From: a virus
DNA length: 23,577 nucleotides
Virus record (IMG/VR): IMGVR_UViG_3300047552_000690
Span: 1-23,577 of that record
Reading direction: 5' to 3' (one strand)
A model generated the notes under the pieces. That model was given only the letters and a program-made list of their open reading frames with translations. It did not search any database and was not told the DNA's origin. Positions 1-6,842 of this stretch are shown here, piece after piece. The stretch's first letter is position 1; each line of letters begins with the position of its first letter. Made by a program: the position numbers and the translations under genes.

Positions 1-1
1 C

Positions 2-607
2 CACCAAACCCTCCAAAACACCAACCCCACCCACGCCGCCCTAGCCGCCAACCACGGCACCCGCGTCACCGGCACCACCGAAGGCCACGCCCCCACCAAC
101 GTCGACATACTCGACCTCACCGCAACCGCACGCGTACCAAACCCCGTAGCCGGCTGGGACAACGACCAGATCGGAAACCTCCCCATCGCCAGCACCCTCG
201 ACAGCTGGGTGCGTGACTGGGCCAACCAGCGCGGCAAGCGCGAGAAACTCCCCATCCCCACCGTGGCCGAACTCTGTGCTTGGCTCACCCCACGCATCGA
301 AGACGCCTGCGACAACCACACCGCCATCGCCGAGTTCGCCGAAGACCTACGCGCCCTACGGGCAACCCTCATGCGAATCAACGGCCTCGTCGACATCCCC
401 GACTACAAAAAAGGAATCACCTGTCCCAGCTGCGAATACCTGGCCCTCATTCGCCGCAACGGATCCGACTGGATCGAATGCGACAACTGCAACCGGCTAC
501 TCACCGCCGACGAATACACCGAATGGGTCGAGACCCTCGCCGACCAGCAGCGCACCAGCCGCGCTAGCGAACCGGGCGACACCGCCGAACCCCCGCTTGC
601 GGCCTGA
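2..607 (+). CDS. C4 zinc-ribbon protein, 5'-truncated
   Basis: The reading frame is open from the window edge to a TGA at 605-607, giving 201 residues with the true start upstream. The C-terminal part carries a zinc-ribbon signature: CPSC (Cys codons at 422 and 431), about 15 residues, then CDNC (Cys codons at 479 and 488). Before it lies a mixed helical region containing WVRDWANQRGKREKLPIPTV and a predicted helical stretch rich in Ala and Glu. The tail after the ribbon is Ser/Ala/Pro-rich and probably disordered. Pairs of a zinc-ribbon protein followed by a small helix-turn-helix protein are a familiar actinophage arrangement, and one follows here at 676. A DNA- or RNA-binding role is inferred from the ribbon only; no enzyme motif is visible. 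An internal GTG at 209 would give a 132-residue protein, but coding-like sequence continues upstream of it. Confidence 0.7.
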   Translation, partial: HQTLQNTNPTHAALAANHGTRVTGTTEGHAPTNVDILDLTATARVPNPVAGWDNDQIGNLPIASTLDSWVRDWANQRGKREKLPIPTVAELCAWLTPRIEDACDNHTAIAEFAEDLRALRATLMRINGLVDIPDYKKGITCPSCEYLALIRRNGSDWIECDNCNRLLTADEYTEWVETLADQQRTSRASEPGDTAEPPLAA

Positions 608-675
608 TCAACCCCGGTTTAACATCAGCGCAGGGACAGGTCTACCCAAAAACCATCGAAGGTGGTGGGCAGACC

Positions 676-879
676 ATGGCGCTCGTCACCGCGACCGAAG
701 CAGCCACCCTCATCCCAAGCGTCAGCCGCCACCTCATCTGCGTGTGGCGCGCCCAGGGAAGAATCCGTATCCAAGGCAAACGCGGACGCTCCCCCCTCTA
801 CGACTGGGCCGAACTCTGCCACGTAGAAGCCAAAACCCGCACCAGCGGCCACTCCTGGCGGAAAACCCAAGCCGCATAA
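676..879 (+). CDS. Small helix-turn-helix DNA-binding protein
   Basis: This 67-residue basic protein starts at ATG 676 behind a G-rich stretch (GGTGGTGGG, 661-669). Residues 5-45 fit the short MerR/excisionase-type helix-turn-helix seen in many phage proteins: a TATEAATLI helix, a turn with VSRHLICVW, then GRIRIQGKRGRSPLYDWAEL, which resembles the wing and following strand. The tail is Lys/Arg-rich. It probably binds DNA as a small regulator, possibly an accessory factor for the nearby late genes. It sits 68 nt after the zinc-ribbon gene and is followed by a perfect 12-bp hairpin (911-951). It is too small to be a classical repressor, and no operator can be assigned. Confidence 0.65.
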   Translation: MALVTATEAATLIPSVSRHLICVWRAQGRIRIQGKRGRSPLYDWAELCHVEAKTRTSGHSWRKTQAA

Positions 880-910
880 CCCAAAAACCACCTCTGGCGG
901 GTGTGGGAAC

Positions 911-951
911 GCGTGGGGCGCCCAACCGATCCCTGCCACGGCGCCCCACGC
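911..951 (+). terminator. Perfect 12-bp inverted repeat (possible terminator or operator)
   Basis: GCGTGGGGCGCC at 911-922 is the exact reverse complement of 940-951, with a 17-nt loop. It lies in the 107-nt gap between the helix-turn-helix gene and the next gene. No U-tract follows (the downstream sequence is ACACCAAAACC), so it is not a canonical intrinsic terminator. It could be a terminator without a U-tract, an RNA-processing or stabilising element, or a DNA-binding site. Confidence 0.45.
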
Positions 952-986
952 ACACCAAAACCACATCCCAGAAAGGGGGGCCAACC

Positions 987-1283
987 GTGCCCTATGTGGT
1001 CTACCTCGGCAACAGCGACGCCGTCGAGCAACGCACCCAGCAAGACGGCACCCGCACCCGCACCCCCCTCGACGGAAAAAGGTGCACCAAAGTCGTCACC
1101 CCAGAGGGAATGAAATTCGTCGAAGCGCTCACCACGATCACCCACCAATCCCTATGGGAAGCGCACTCCAACGCGGCAGGTCCCGCATGGGTCGCGGCCA
1201 ACGACCCCACCCTAGGCCGGGCGCTCGCCGACCACTGGGGCTGCGAACTCCGCGACGTCGAGACGGAGACCACCGAATGCTGA
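987..1283 (+). CDS. Conserved actinophage-type protein of unknown function
   Basis: The start is GTG 987, set by a strong ribosome site (GAAAGGGGGG, 971-980). The 98-residue product begins with PYVVYLGNSDAV. A central part (VVTPEGMKFVEALTTITH) is followed by SLWEAHSNAAGPAWVAANDP and ends with an acidic tail. The arrangement of a predicted beta hairpin, then a helix, then PAWVA-NDP looks like small conserved proteins in other actinophage structural regions, but I cannot name a function. Its last codons overlap the next start (ATGCTGA, 1277-1283), which couples it to the tail-fibre cluster. The same frame stays open far upstream of 987, but that part is a shadow of the two preceding genes. Confidence 0.65.
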   Translation: MPYVVYLGNSDAVEQRTQQDGTRTRTPLDGKRCTKVVTPEGMKFVEALTTITHQSLWEAHSNAAGPAWVAANDPTLGRALADHWGCELRDVETETTEC

Positions 1284-1669
1284 CCAACGCCGGCAAAGAC
1301 ATGATCGCCGCCGCCATCGGAAGCACCTCAGCGCAGCCAGCCGCCGCGAACTACCTCGCATTGACCGCCAACAGCGCTGACCCGGTCGCCACCGACACCA
1401 CCCTCACCGGGGAAATCACCACCGCCGGGGGTGGGCTCGTCCGCGCACAAGCCACCTACGCGCACACCAACGGCACGTCAACGTACACGCTGACAAAAAC
1501 GTTCACCGCGAACGGCTCGGACAGCCTGCCGGTCACGATCGCGAAAATCGGCGTGCTCAACGCCACCTCAGCCGGAACCCTGGCATTCGAAACCAAACCA
1601 GCATCCCCAGCGACCCTGAACGCAAGCGGCGACGCAACCACCATCACCGAAACGGTGACCCTGTCGTGA
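1277..1669 (+). CDS. Minor tail / virion surface protein
   Basis: This 130-residue protein starts at ATG 1277, overlapping the previous gene by 7 nt. Its N-terminus (MLTNAGKDMIAAAIG) is a typical opening of actinophage minor tail proteins, in which a short amphipathic segment precedes a beta-rich domain. The rest is almost all Thr/Ser/Ala/Gly-rich alternating beta sequence (TLTGEITTAGGGLVRAQATY, TYTLTKTFTANG, TLAFETKP) ending in a TITETVTLS strand. No enzymatic motif is visible. It probably forms part of the tail tip or fibre base. It is coupled to the next gene through a GTGA overlap. Confidence 0.6.
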   Translation: MLTNAGKDMIAAAIGSTSAQPAAANYLALTANSADPVATDTTLTGEITTAGGGLVRAQATYAHTNGTSTYTLTKTFTANGSDSLPVTIAKIGVLNATSAGTLAFETKPASPATLNASGDATTITETVTLS

Positions 1670-2016
1670 CGCTCAAAAACCTGGCAATATCCACCGTCGC
1701 AACCGCACCAGACCCAGCAGCATCCGGCACCACCCTGATAGTCGCCACCGGGCACGGCACCCGGTTCCCCGACCCGGCAACCGACGGATCATTCCCCGTC
1801 ACCATCTGGCCCACCGCATCACAGCCCGATCCGAGCAACGCCGAAATCGCGTCGTGCACCGCACGCACCGGCGACACCCTGACAATCACCCGCGCGCAGG
1901 AAGGAACATCGGCGCGGACCGTCATCGTCGGAGATCAGATCATGCTAGCGATAACAGCCGGAATGTGGGACACCGCCATCAATATCGCACTGTTTAATTC
2001 TGGGGTGGGGCGCTAA
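1666..2016 (+). CDS. Tail fibre/baseplate-type structural protein
   Basis: This 116-residue protein starts at GTG 1666, overlapping the previous stop (GTGA). It is beta-rich and contains TLTITRAQEGTSARTVIVGD followed by QIMLAITAGMWDTAIN. The R-AQEGT-AR--VVGD signature recurs in many phage tail and receptor-binding proteins, where it closes a small beta domain that often precedes a fibre. It likely connects the tail tip to the fibre proteins encoded next. The next gene starts within the stop codon (TAATG, 2014-2018). Confidence 0.6.
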   Translation: MTLKNLAISTVATAPDPAASGTTLIVATGHGTRFPDPATDGSFPVTIWPTASQPDPSNAEIASCTARTGDTLTITRAQEGTSARTVIVGDQIMLAITAGMWDTAINIALFNSGVGR

Positions 2017-2429
2017 TGGGTGCGGCACCCGTCTACATGACAACGGCCTGTGTGGCCCGGGCCAGCGTATCAACCGCCAACACGAATAGGGACGGCACCG
2101 GAACTCTTGCCACCCCAACATGGGGTGGATCCGGTGGTGCTGGTGCACCCATCACAGACTGGCAACTCAAACGAATCATCCTGTCTCAAACCGGTGACCT
2201 GGCTGACAGTGTTCTCACCATATTCACAACGGATGGTTCTACAATCAATTTCCTCACAGATGTCGACCTGGCAAATCCGGCGGCAGCCAGCACGACAGCA
2301 TCTGGATTCATGTACGAAATTCCATTCGTTGAGCACCTGTTCCCTGCCAACTGGGACATCCGTTTCGGAATCACCGTGGCACCAACGAGCGGAGCATGCA
2401 TCGTGCATGCTTTCTGCGAACGGGCATAG
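2016..2429 (+). CDS. Virion/tail protein, beta-rich
   Basis: This 137-residue protein starts at ATG 2016, sharing one base with the upstream stop. It shows ANTNRDGTGTLATPTWGG followed by alternating hydrophobic strands (TDWQLKRIILSQTGD, SVLTIFTTDGSTINFL) and a final strand pair (NWDIRFGITV, ACIVHAFCERA). Short one-domain proteins with an NTNRDGTG-like opening occur in many phage adsorption modules. Exact function is unknown, and a role as a fibre-attachment or receptor-contact domain is inferred from context. From about here base composition shifts toward lower GC. Confidence 0.5.
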   Translation: MGAAPVYMTTACVARASVSTANTNRDGTGTLATPTWGGSGGAGAPITDWQLKRIILSQTGDLADSVLTIFTTDGSTINFLTDVDLANPAAASTTASGFMYEIPFVEHLFPANWDIRFGITVAPTSGACIVHAFCERA

Positions 2430-2430
2430 C

Positions 2431-3240
2431 ATGCCAATAGAGCAGATCAAAACATCCAGGTCTGGCATAGGGCCTGGTAGTGGGGTAAACACAAAAGCAT
2501 CTGGCAGATACTCCACCGCACTAGGGTATGGGACAAATGCGCGTGGAGCCTACTCCACAGTAAGTGGAAACTCCGGAGTGGCCAGCGGAGAAAATGCTAC
2601 CGCCTCCGGGAACGCATGCACGGCAAGTGGCGGCAACTCCTTCGCAGTCGGATCATATTCAACTGCCAGCGGCGCATATTCCGCGGCTATCGGATACCTC
2701 ACCGCATCGTCCGGACTGGCCTCTTTTTCCACCGGAAACGGAAGCGCCGCATCCGGATCGTACTCTGTCGCAACCGGATATCAATCAAACGCGACCAGAT
2801 ATGCCCAGGCAAGTCACTCTGGCTCGTATTTCTCGACAAAAGGCGACGCACAAAACAGCAGATTTGTACTATCCGCACAAACAACAGACGCCACACCAAC
2901 AGAACTATCAATCTCCAGCAACATCTACTACATCGACATTGGCGCAACAAGAACAATGTCCTGCGAAATAAAAATCGCAGCACACCGCACAGACGTGTCA
3001 GGCACAGCAGCAGCATGGCCAAGCATCACCTGCGGAATAACCAGAGACGCTACAGGAAACTGCAGACTCCTCGGCACACCAACGGGAGCCGGCACAACAA
3101 CATTCTGCGACGCAGGCGCAACCACCTGGAGTGTTGCAATAACAGCACCAACAAGCAACCGCCTAGCAATAACAGTGACAGGAGAAGCAGACAAAACCAT
3201 CCGCTGGGTTGCATCAGTAGACATGGCAGAAGTCGGATAG
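2431..3240 (+). CDS. YadA-like tail fibre with heptad Gly/Ser repeats
   Basis: This 269-residue protein begins at ATG 2431, one base after the previous stop. Residues 19-123 are fourteen consecutive 7-residue units of the type x-Y-S-T-A-S-G (for example RYSTALG, SYSTASG, AYSAAIG). This is the pattern of the left-handed beta-roll in YadA/Hia-type trimeric adhesin heads. A linker (RYAQASHSGSYFSTKGDAQN) leads to a beta-rich C-terminal domain of about 125 residues ending IRWVASVDMAEVG, an ending seen in phage fibre tips. It is probably a trimeric tail fibre or spike used for adsorption. The gene has clearly lower GC and many A-ending codons (aca, gca, aga, ata) unlike its neighbours, which suggests acquisition from elsewhere. 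Confidence 0.7.
   Translation: MPIEQIKTSRSGIGPGSGVNTKASGRYSTALGYGTNARGAYSTVSGNSGVASGENATASGNACTASGGNSFAVGSYSTASGAYSAAIGYLTASSGLASFSTGNGSAASGSYSVATGYQSNATRYAQASHSGSYFSTKGDAQNSRFVLSAQTTDATPTELSISSNIYYIDIGATRTMSCEIKIAAHRTDVSGTAAAWPSITCGITRDATGNCRLLGTPTGAGTTTFCDAGATTWSVAITAPTSNRLAITVTGEADKTIRWVASVDMAEVG
2485..2799 (+). repeat. Fourteen tandem 7-residue (21-nt) YadA-type repeats
   Basis: Each 21-nt unit encodes a heptad ending in Gly (the last unit ends in Arg) with small residues at positions 3-6. The units are diverged at the DNA level but the Gly register is kept without gaps for 105 residues. Units include NSGVASG, ENATASG, NACTASG and NGSAASG. This is the repeat of the YadA head beta-roll. 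Confidence 0.7.
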
Positions 3241-3247
3241 GACACCA

Positions 3248-3499
3248 ATGGCAACCTTCGAAGAACTCGCCGCAACAGTACGCGCCGGACTCGCAGAAGC
3301 TTTCGCGGGAAAAACCGTAGACGCTGACAGAGCAGAATACGTCATGTGTGGACTCGCAAAAATGGAAGCCGCCAACTACGGCTACGACATCAACAACTAC
3401 ACAATCCCAGAAGACTTCCAAGGACTCGCCGGAGACTACATCCTCCGCATCACCGAACAAGCCTGGACCACATGGGACCAACACCTCAGCCAACAGTGA
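3248..3499 (+). CDS. Small acidic protein after the fibre gene, unknown
   Basis: This 83-residue protein starts at ATG 3248, with GATAGGA (3236-3242) as a likely ribosome site overlapping the fibre stop. It is mostly helical in appearance (FEELAATVRAGLAEAFAG, DRAEYVMCGLAKMEAANYGY, LRITEQAWTTWDQHLSQQ) and acidic, with no signal peptide or membrane segment. I do not recognise the family. Its position directly behind the fibre gene would fit a dedicated fibre chaperone or a small virion protein, but that is inference from order only. It keeps some of the A-ending codon preference of the fibre gene. Confidence 0.55.
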   Translation: MATFEELAATVRAGLAEAFAGKTVDADRAEYVMCGLAKMEAANYGYDINNYTIPEDFQGLAGDYILRITEQAWTTWDQHLSQQ

Positions 3500-3528
3500 T
3501 CTAGCGCTAACCCGAGGGCGGTGGTCAG

Positions 3529-4335
3529 ATGCTATGTGGGGCGACGCTAGCAGGAGCACCCCTCGCCGGACTCATCCCAGCCGCAACCAGCAGTGGACCA
3601 GCCAGCCAGGCCGTAGCTGACACCATCACCATAAGTGATGCCGCCACCAAAACCACCACCACCACCAGTGCCACAGCGGACAGCATCACAGCAGTCGACA
3701 CCGCCGCCCAGGCCACCCAAAACCCCCGCACCACCAGTGACACCCTCACCATCGCCGACACGTGCACCATCACCGTCACCCACACCCGCGCCACCACAGA
3801 CACCCTGACCGTGGGCGACGCAACCAGCAGAAGCATCACCACAGGCCGCACCACGGCGGACAGTGTCACCATCACAGACAGCGCCCTCGCCCAATCCGGG
3901 GCCATCCTCACCACCACCGACACACTCACCCCCAGCGACACGGCCACCCGAACCCTCGCAACCACCCGTGGCATCAGCGACCAGCTAGCCACCAGCGACC
4001 AAACCAGCCGAACAACCGCCGCATGGCGGGCCATCACCGACAGCCTCACCCTCGCCGACACAGCAGGCTCCGCGACCAGCACACCCCTCGCGGCAGCCGA
4101 TACCCTCACCGTTGCGGACGCGGCCAGCACCTCCGGAACCGGGCACACGCTCACCACAGCCGACACCCTCGCACTCGCCGCCCTAGCCAGCGCCCACACC
4201 GCGCTCACACGACTCACCAGCGACACCGTGCACCTCGTAGACGTCGCAACCACCCTCGGACCCGGGGCACGCACCACCCTCCACATACGCGTCGGCACCC
4301 CAACCACGGCATGGCACATAGGATGCGCCCGGTGA
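3529..4335 (+). CDS. Thr/Asp-rich repeat protein, eleven 20-residue units (putative fibre)
   Basis: This 268-residue protein starts at ATG 3529 behind GAGGGCGGTGG. Residues 1-30 are an Ala/Gly-rich leader. Residues 31-250 are eleven nearly gapless units of 20 residues (one of 21, one of 19). The consensus is D-T/S-L-T-hydrophobic-x-D-x-A-T, a variable Thr-rich stretch, then R-x-T-T. Residues 251-268 form a short tail (LHIRVGTPTTAWHIGCAR). Regular spacing with strand-like DTLTIAD cores suggests a repetitive beta structure, perhaps a fibre shaft, and the many Thr/Ser residues could be glycosylation sites. The leader is weakly hydrophobic but has no basic n-region, so I do not call a signal peptide. 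No characterised homologue is recognised. The stop overlaps the next start (GTGA). Confidence 0.7.
   Translation: MLCGATLAGAPLAGLIPAATSSGPASQAVADTITISDAATKTTTTTSATADSITAVDTAAQATQNPRTTSDTLTIADTCTITVTHTRATTDTLTVGDATSRSITTGRTTADSVTITDSALAQSGAILTTTDTLTPSDTATRTLATTRGISDQLATSDQTSRTTAAWRAITDSLTLADTAGSATSTPLAAADTLTVADAASTSGTGHTLTTADTLALAALASAHTALTRLTSDTVHLVDVATTLGPGARTTLHIRVGTPTTAWHIGCAR
3619..4278 (+). repeat. Eleven tandem 60-nt (20-residue) repeats
   Basis: Units begin at each D-[TS]-x-T motif: DTITISD, DSITAVD, DTLTIAD, DTLTVGD, DSVTITD, DTLTPSD, DQLATSD, DSLTLAD, DTLTVAD, DTLALAA, DTVHLVD. The protein register is almost perfect while the DNA is diverged and extremely C/A-rich on the coding strand. 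This depletes stop codons in other frames and on the opposite strand. Confidence 0.75.
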
Positions 4336-4649
4336 CCACCATCCCATCCGTCTCCACCGAACCCGTACGGATCCCCGTACGCGTCACCGAAAACGGGCTA
4401 CCAGGAGACCCCACCACCGCAACCGTCAGCGCCGCATTCCTCGCCGACGTAGACGACGAACCCACAGCGGGCGACTGGGTTATGGCCACCTGGGAAACCA
4501 GCGGCAGCAACGGCACCCACTACGCCAACTGCCTCATAGGCCCCGGAGGAACAAAGACCCTCACCGACGGAACATGGCACGTATGGATCCGCATCCAACA
4601 CGACACCCAAGACATACAACGCCCATGCGGAACAATACGGATAAGTTAA
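4332..4649 (+). CDS. Conserved actinophage structural-region protein, unknown
   Basis: The start is GTG 4332, overlapping the previous stop (GTGA), for 105 residues. The protein is beta-rich. Features are RIPVRVTENGLPGDPTTATV, then AAFLADVDDEPTAGDW, then a Trp/Gly region (CLIGPGGTKTLTDGTWHVWI) and a terminal strand GTIRIS. The pattern DPT--V--AF, P--GDW, GPGG, L--G-W-VW is shared by small proteins in many actinophage structural operons. It resembles a single beta-sandwich domain, probably a virion component. It is the last gene before the terminase genes. Confidence 0.6.
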   Translation: MTTIPSVSTEPVRIPVRVTENGLPGDPTTATVSAAFLADVDDEPTAGDWVMATWETSGSNGTHYANCLIGPGGTKTLTDGTWHVWIRIQHDTQDIQRPCGTIRIS

Positions 4650-4660
4650 CGTAGTCGGTC

Positions 4661-5296
4661 ATGGCAACTGACAAAACGCCCAGAGATCGTAGCCTCAGCC
4701 GTGGCGTCAAATGCGGCGCGAAACGACGCCAAGGAGAACCCGGCGAAACCTGCAAACGCCCAGCAGGATGGGGAACAAGCCACCCCGGCGAAGGCAAATG
4801 CAAGTTCCACGGCGGATCGACCACGTCGCACAACAAGGCTGGTCAGCAGGCATTAGCTCGCAGGGCTATGGCAACCTACGGCGAACCCGTCGAGATCAAT
4901 CCCGTAGACGCCCTGCTCGGGGAAGTGCACCGCACCGCCGGACACGTCGCATGGCTCGGCGAACGAATCCGCGAACTCGGCGGCGACGACCTGATCTGGA
5001 GCAGAACCAGGACGGTCGACAAAACCGCCACGGAAAGGCCCGGCGTCGATGTCACCGAAGCGGCCGTACCCCACGCGTGGCTAGTCCTCTACCGGGCCGA
5101 ACGCAAACACTTGGTTGACGTCACCCGCACCGCGATCGCGGCCGGTATTGAAGAACGCCGCGTCCAGTTGGCCGAATCACAAGGGGCAATGCTCGCAACC
5201 GTGATCCGCGCCATTTTGGACGACCTACAGCTGACCGCCGAGCAACGCGCGATGGTGCCCGATGTGGTGCCGAAACACCTGAGGGCCATCGCCTAG
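4661..5296 (+). CDS. terS: Terminase small subunit-like protein with N-terminal zinc finger
   Basis: This 211-residue protein starts at ATG 4661; an in-frame TAG at 4652 excludes an earlier start. Residues 18-52 hold a probable zinc site: C18, C31, C47, H50 in CKFHGG. This Cys/HGG motif is common at the N-terminus of actinophage small-terminase-like proteins. Residues 85-211 are helical, with a Leu-rich C-terminal segment (VIRAILDDLQLTAEQRAMVP) suited to oligomerisation. It directly precedes the large terminase by 10 nt, which supports a DNA-recognition role in packaging. The family call rests on motif plus position, not on a strongly conserved fold. Confidence 0.75.
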   Translation: MATDKTPRDRSLSRGVKCGAKRRQGEPGETCKRPAGWGTSHPGEGKCKFHGGSTTSHNKAGQQALARRAMATYGEPVEINPVDALLGEVHRTAGHVAWLGERIRELGGDDLIWSRTRTVDKTATERPGVDVTEAAVPHAWLVLYRAERKHLVDVTRTAIAAGIEERRVQLAESQGAMLATVIRAILDDLQLTAEQRAMVPDVVPKHLRAIA

Positions 5297-5306
5297 AGGG
5301 GGTCGC

Positions 5307-6830
5307 GTGTCGATCCTCACCGCACCAACCGTGTCGCCGTGGGAGGCTGCCGCCAGGCTGTTCGAGCCGGAACCTCCCCGGCCACGGCGATGGGCATCAC
5401 CCCTGGACTTGGCATGCGCACTCGACCCGACGATGGTGCGCACCCCGGCGCTGGAGCACATCAACCGGTGTTTGGTGGAGCTGGCTGACACCGGCGAAAC
5501 ACGGCTCCTGGTGGCGGTCAGCCCCCAAGAGGGTAAGTCAACGCTCTGCTCGAAGTGGTACCCGTTGTGGCGGCTGATCGACGATCCGGATCGGCGTATC
5601 GCCATTGTCAGCTACAGCGACGAAATGGCCCGCCGGTGGGGTTCGGACATCAAACAGCTGGTGGAATCGTTCGATGGCACGGACGGGACGATTGATCTCG
5701 GAATAAGGTTGCGTGGTGATTCTCGGGCTGCTGGCCGTTGGCAGGTCGATAAGCATGCTGGTGGCGTCTATTGTGTGGGAATCTCCGGCGCCCTTACAGG
5801 GAAACCCGTCGATGACCTTTGTATTGATGACCCCATCAAAGACCTCGCCGCAGCCCAATCCGAAGCGTACCGAAAACGATGCGTCGACTTCTGGCAAGGC
5901 GTCGCCGTACCCCGACTCGGCCCGGGTGCGAAATGCCTACTGATCCAAACCCGCTGGCACGAATCGGATATGGCCGGCTGGTTACTAACCGCTGACGGTG
6001 AAGGCGACCAAACCAAAGGTGGGCGCTGGAAAGTCGTCTCCATCCCAGCCCAAGCCGACTCCGCCGATGATCCCCTAGGCCGCCCCATTGGCGAGTTCAT
6101 GGTCTCCGCGCGGGGTGACCGAGACTGGGCGGCAATCAAGAAGTCGGTCGGCCCCTACGTGTGGGCGGCGCTCTACCAACAGCGCCCAGCACCGGCCGAA
6201 GGCGGCCTATTCAAAAGGTTGTGGTGGCGGTACTGGCACCCAGCCCCCAAACACTACGGCGAGCGCATCGACTGCGGCGGCAGAATCTGGCCTCTGAAGG
6301 AGTGCTGGCGATTCGCAACCGCAGACCTCGCCGCATCCACCCGCACCACAGCCGACTGGACAGTGTTCATCGCATGGGCCATCACCCTCGACGGCGACAT
6401 CGTCGCCCTAGATATGGTCCGCCAGCAGGTTGGTGAAGGCGGACACTACGACCTCGTACGGCCCCTGGTGGAACGTTGGCAGTTGGACACCGTGTTCGTT
6501 GAGCGCTCCCAGTACGGCACCACCCTCGCCGCTGACGCAACCCGGGGCGGAGTACCTCTCTCGCCGCTGACGGCGGACGTCGACAAGCTCACCCGAGCAC
6601 TGCCAGCCTCGGCGAAAGCCGCAGCCGGCAGGATCTGGTTGCCAGCCGACGCTTTCTGGCTACAGATCTTCCTGGACGAGACAGCGTCGTTCCCGAACGG
6701 ACGCCACGACGACATCTGTGACAACGTCGGGTACGCCGCGCGGGTCGCGGTCGCCGAGTGGACCCCACCACCACCGAAGCCAGCACCCAAACTAACCGGC
6801 GAAATCGACTTCATGACCGTGCCGATGTAG
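5307..6830 (+). CDS. terL: Terminase large subunit
   Basis: This 507-residue protein is the ATPase and nuclease that packages DNA through the portal. It starts at GTG 5307, with AGGGGG (5297-5302) directly after the upstream stop. The ATPase domain shows a deviant Walker A, VSPQEGKST (residues 71-79), and Walker B, LCIDD (171-175). QTRWHESDMAGWL (about 214-226) follows as motif III/linker. The RNase H-like nuclease domain has D340 (ATADLAAS), D350 (TADWTVF), VFVERSQYG (396-404) and the final acid pair in GRHDDI (465-470). Length and motif order are complete, so it should be active. Codon third-base preference changes inside the gene near 5690-5830. Confidence 0.95.
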   Translation: MSILTAPTVSPWEAAARLFEPEPPRPRRWASPLDLACALDPTMVRTPALEHINRCLVELADTGETRLLVAVSPQEGKSTLCSKWYPLWRLIDDPDRRIAIVSYSDEMARRWGSDIKQLVESFDGTDGTIDLGIRLRGDSRAAGRWQVDKHAGGVYCVGISGALTGKPVDDLCIDDPIKDLAAAQSEAYRKRCVDFWQGVAVPRLGPGAKCLLIQTRWHESDMAGWLLTADGEGDQTKGGRWKVVSIPAQADSADDPLGRPIGEFMVSARGDRDWAAIKKSVGPYVWAALYQQRPAPAEGGLFKRLWWRYWHPAPKHYGERIDCGGRIWPLKECWRFATADLAASTRTTADWTVFIAWAITLDGDIVALDMVRQQVGEGGHYDLVRPLVERWQLDTVFVERSQYGTTLAADATRGGVPLSPLTADVDKLTRALPASAKAAAGRIWLPADAFWLQIFLDETASFPNGRHDDICDNVGYAARVAVAEWTPPPPKPAPKLTGEIDFMTVPM

Positions 6831-6842
6831 AGGGGGTGCCAG

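Noticed and set aside
213-986. Long plus-strand open frame upstream of GTG 987
   Set aside because: This part is out of frame with the zinc-ribbon and helix-turn-helix genes it overlaps, and its product is low-complexity Pro/Arg/Thr. Only the segment from 987, after a strong ribosome site, looks coding.
3619-4278. CRISPR-like array
   Set aside because: The 60-nt units are diverged coding repeats without identical direct repeats separated by unique spacers.
3525-4319. 264-residue open frame on the minus strand
   Set aside because: It is the antisense of the 60-nt repeats; C/A-rich coding sequence removes stop codons from the opposite strand. The plus-strand protein has a clean 20-residue period and coupled neighbours.
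3762-4331. His/Arg-rich open frame before GTG 4332
   Set aside because: It is an out-of-frame reading of the Thr/Asp repeat gene; the His richness comes from shifting ACC/CAC codons.
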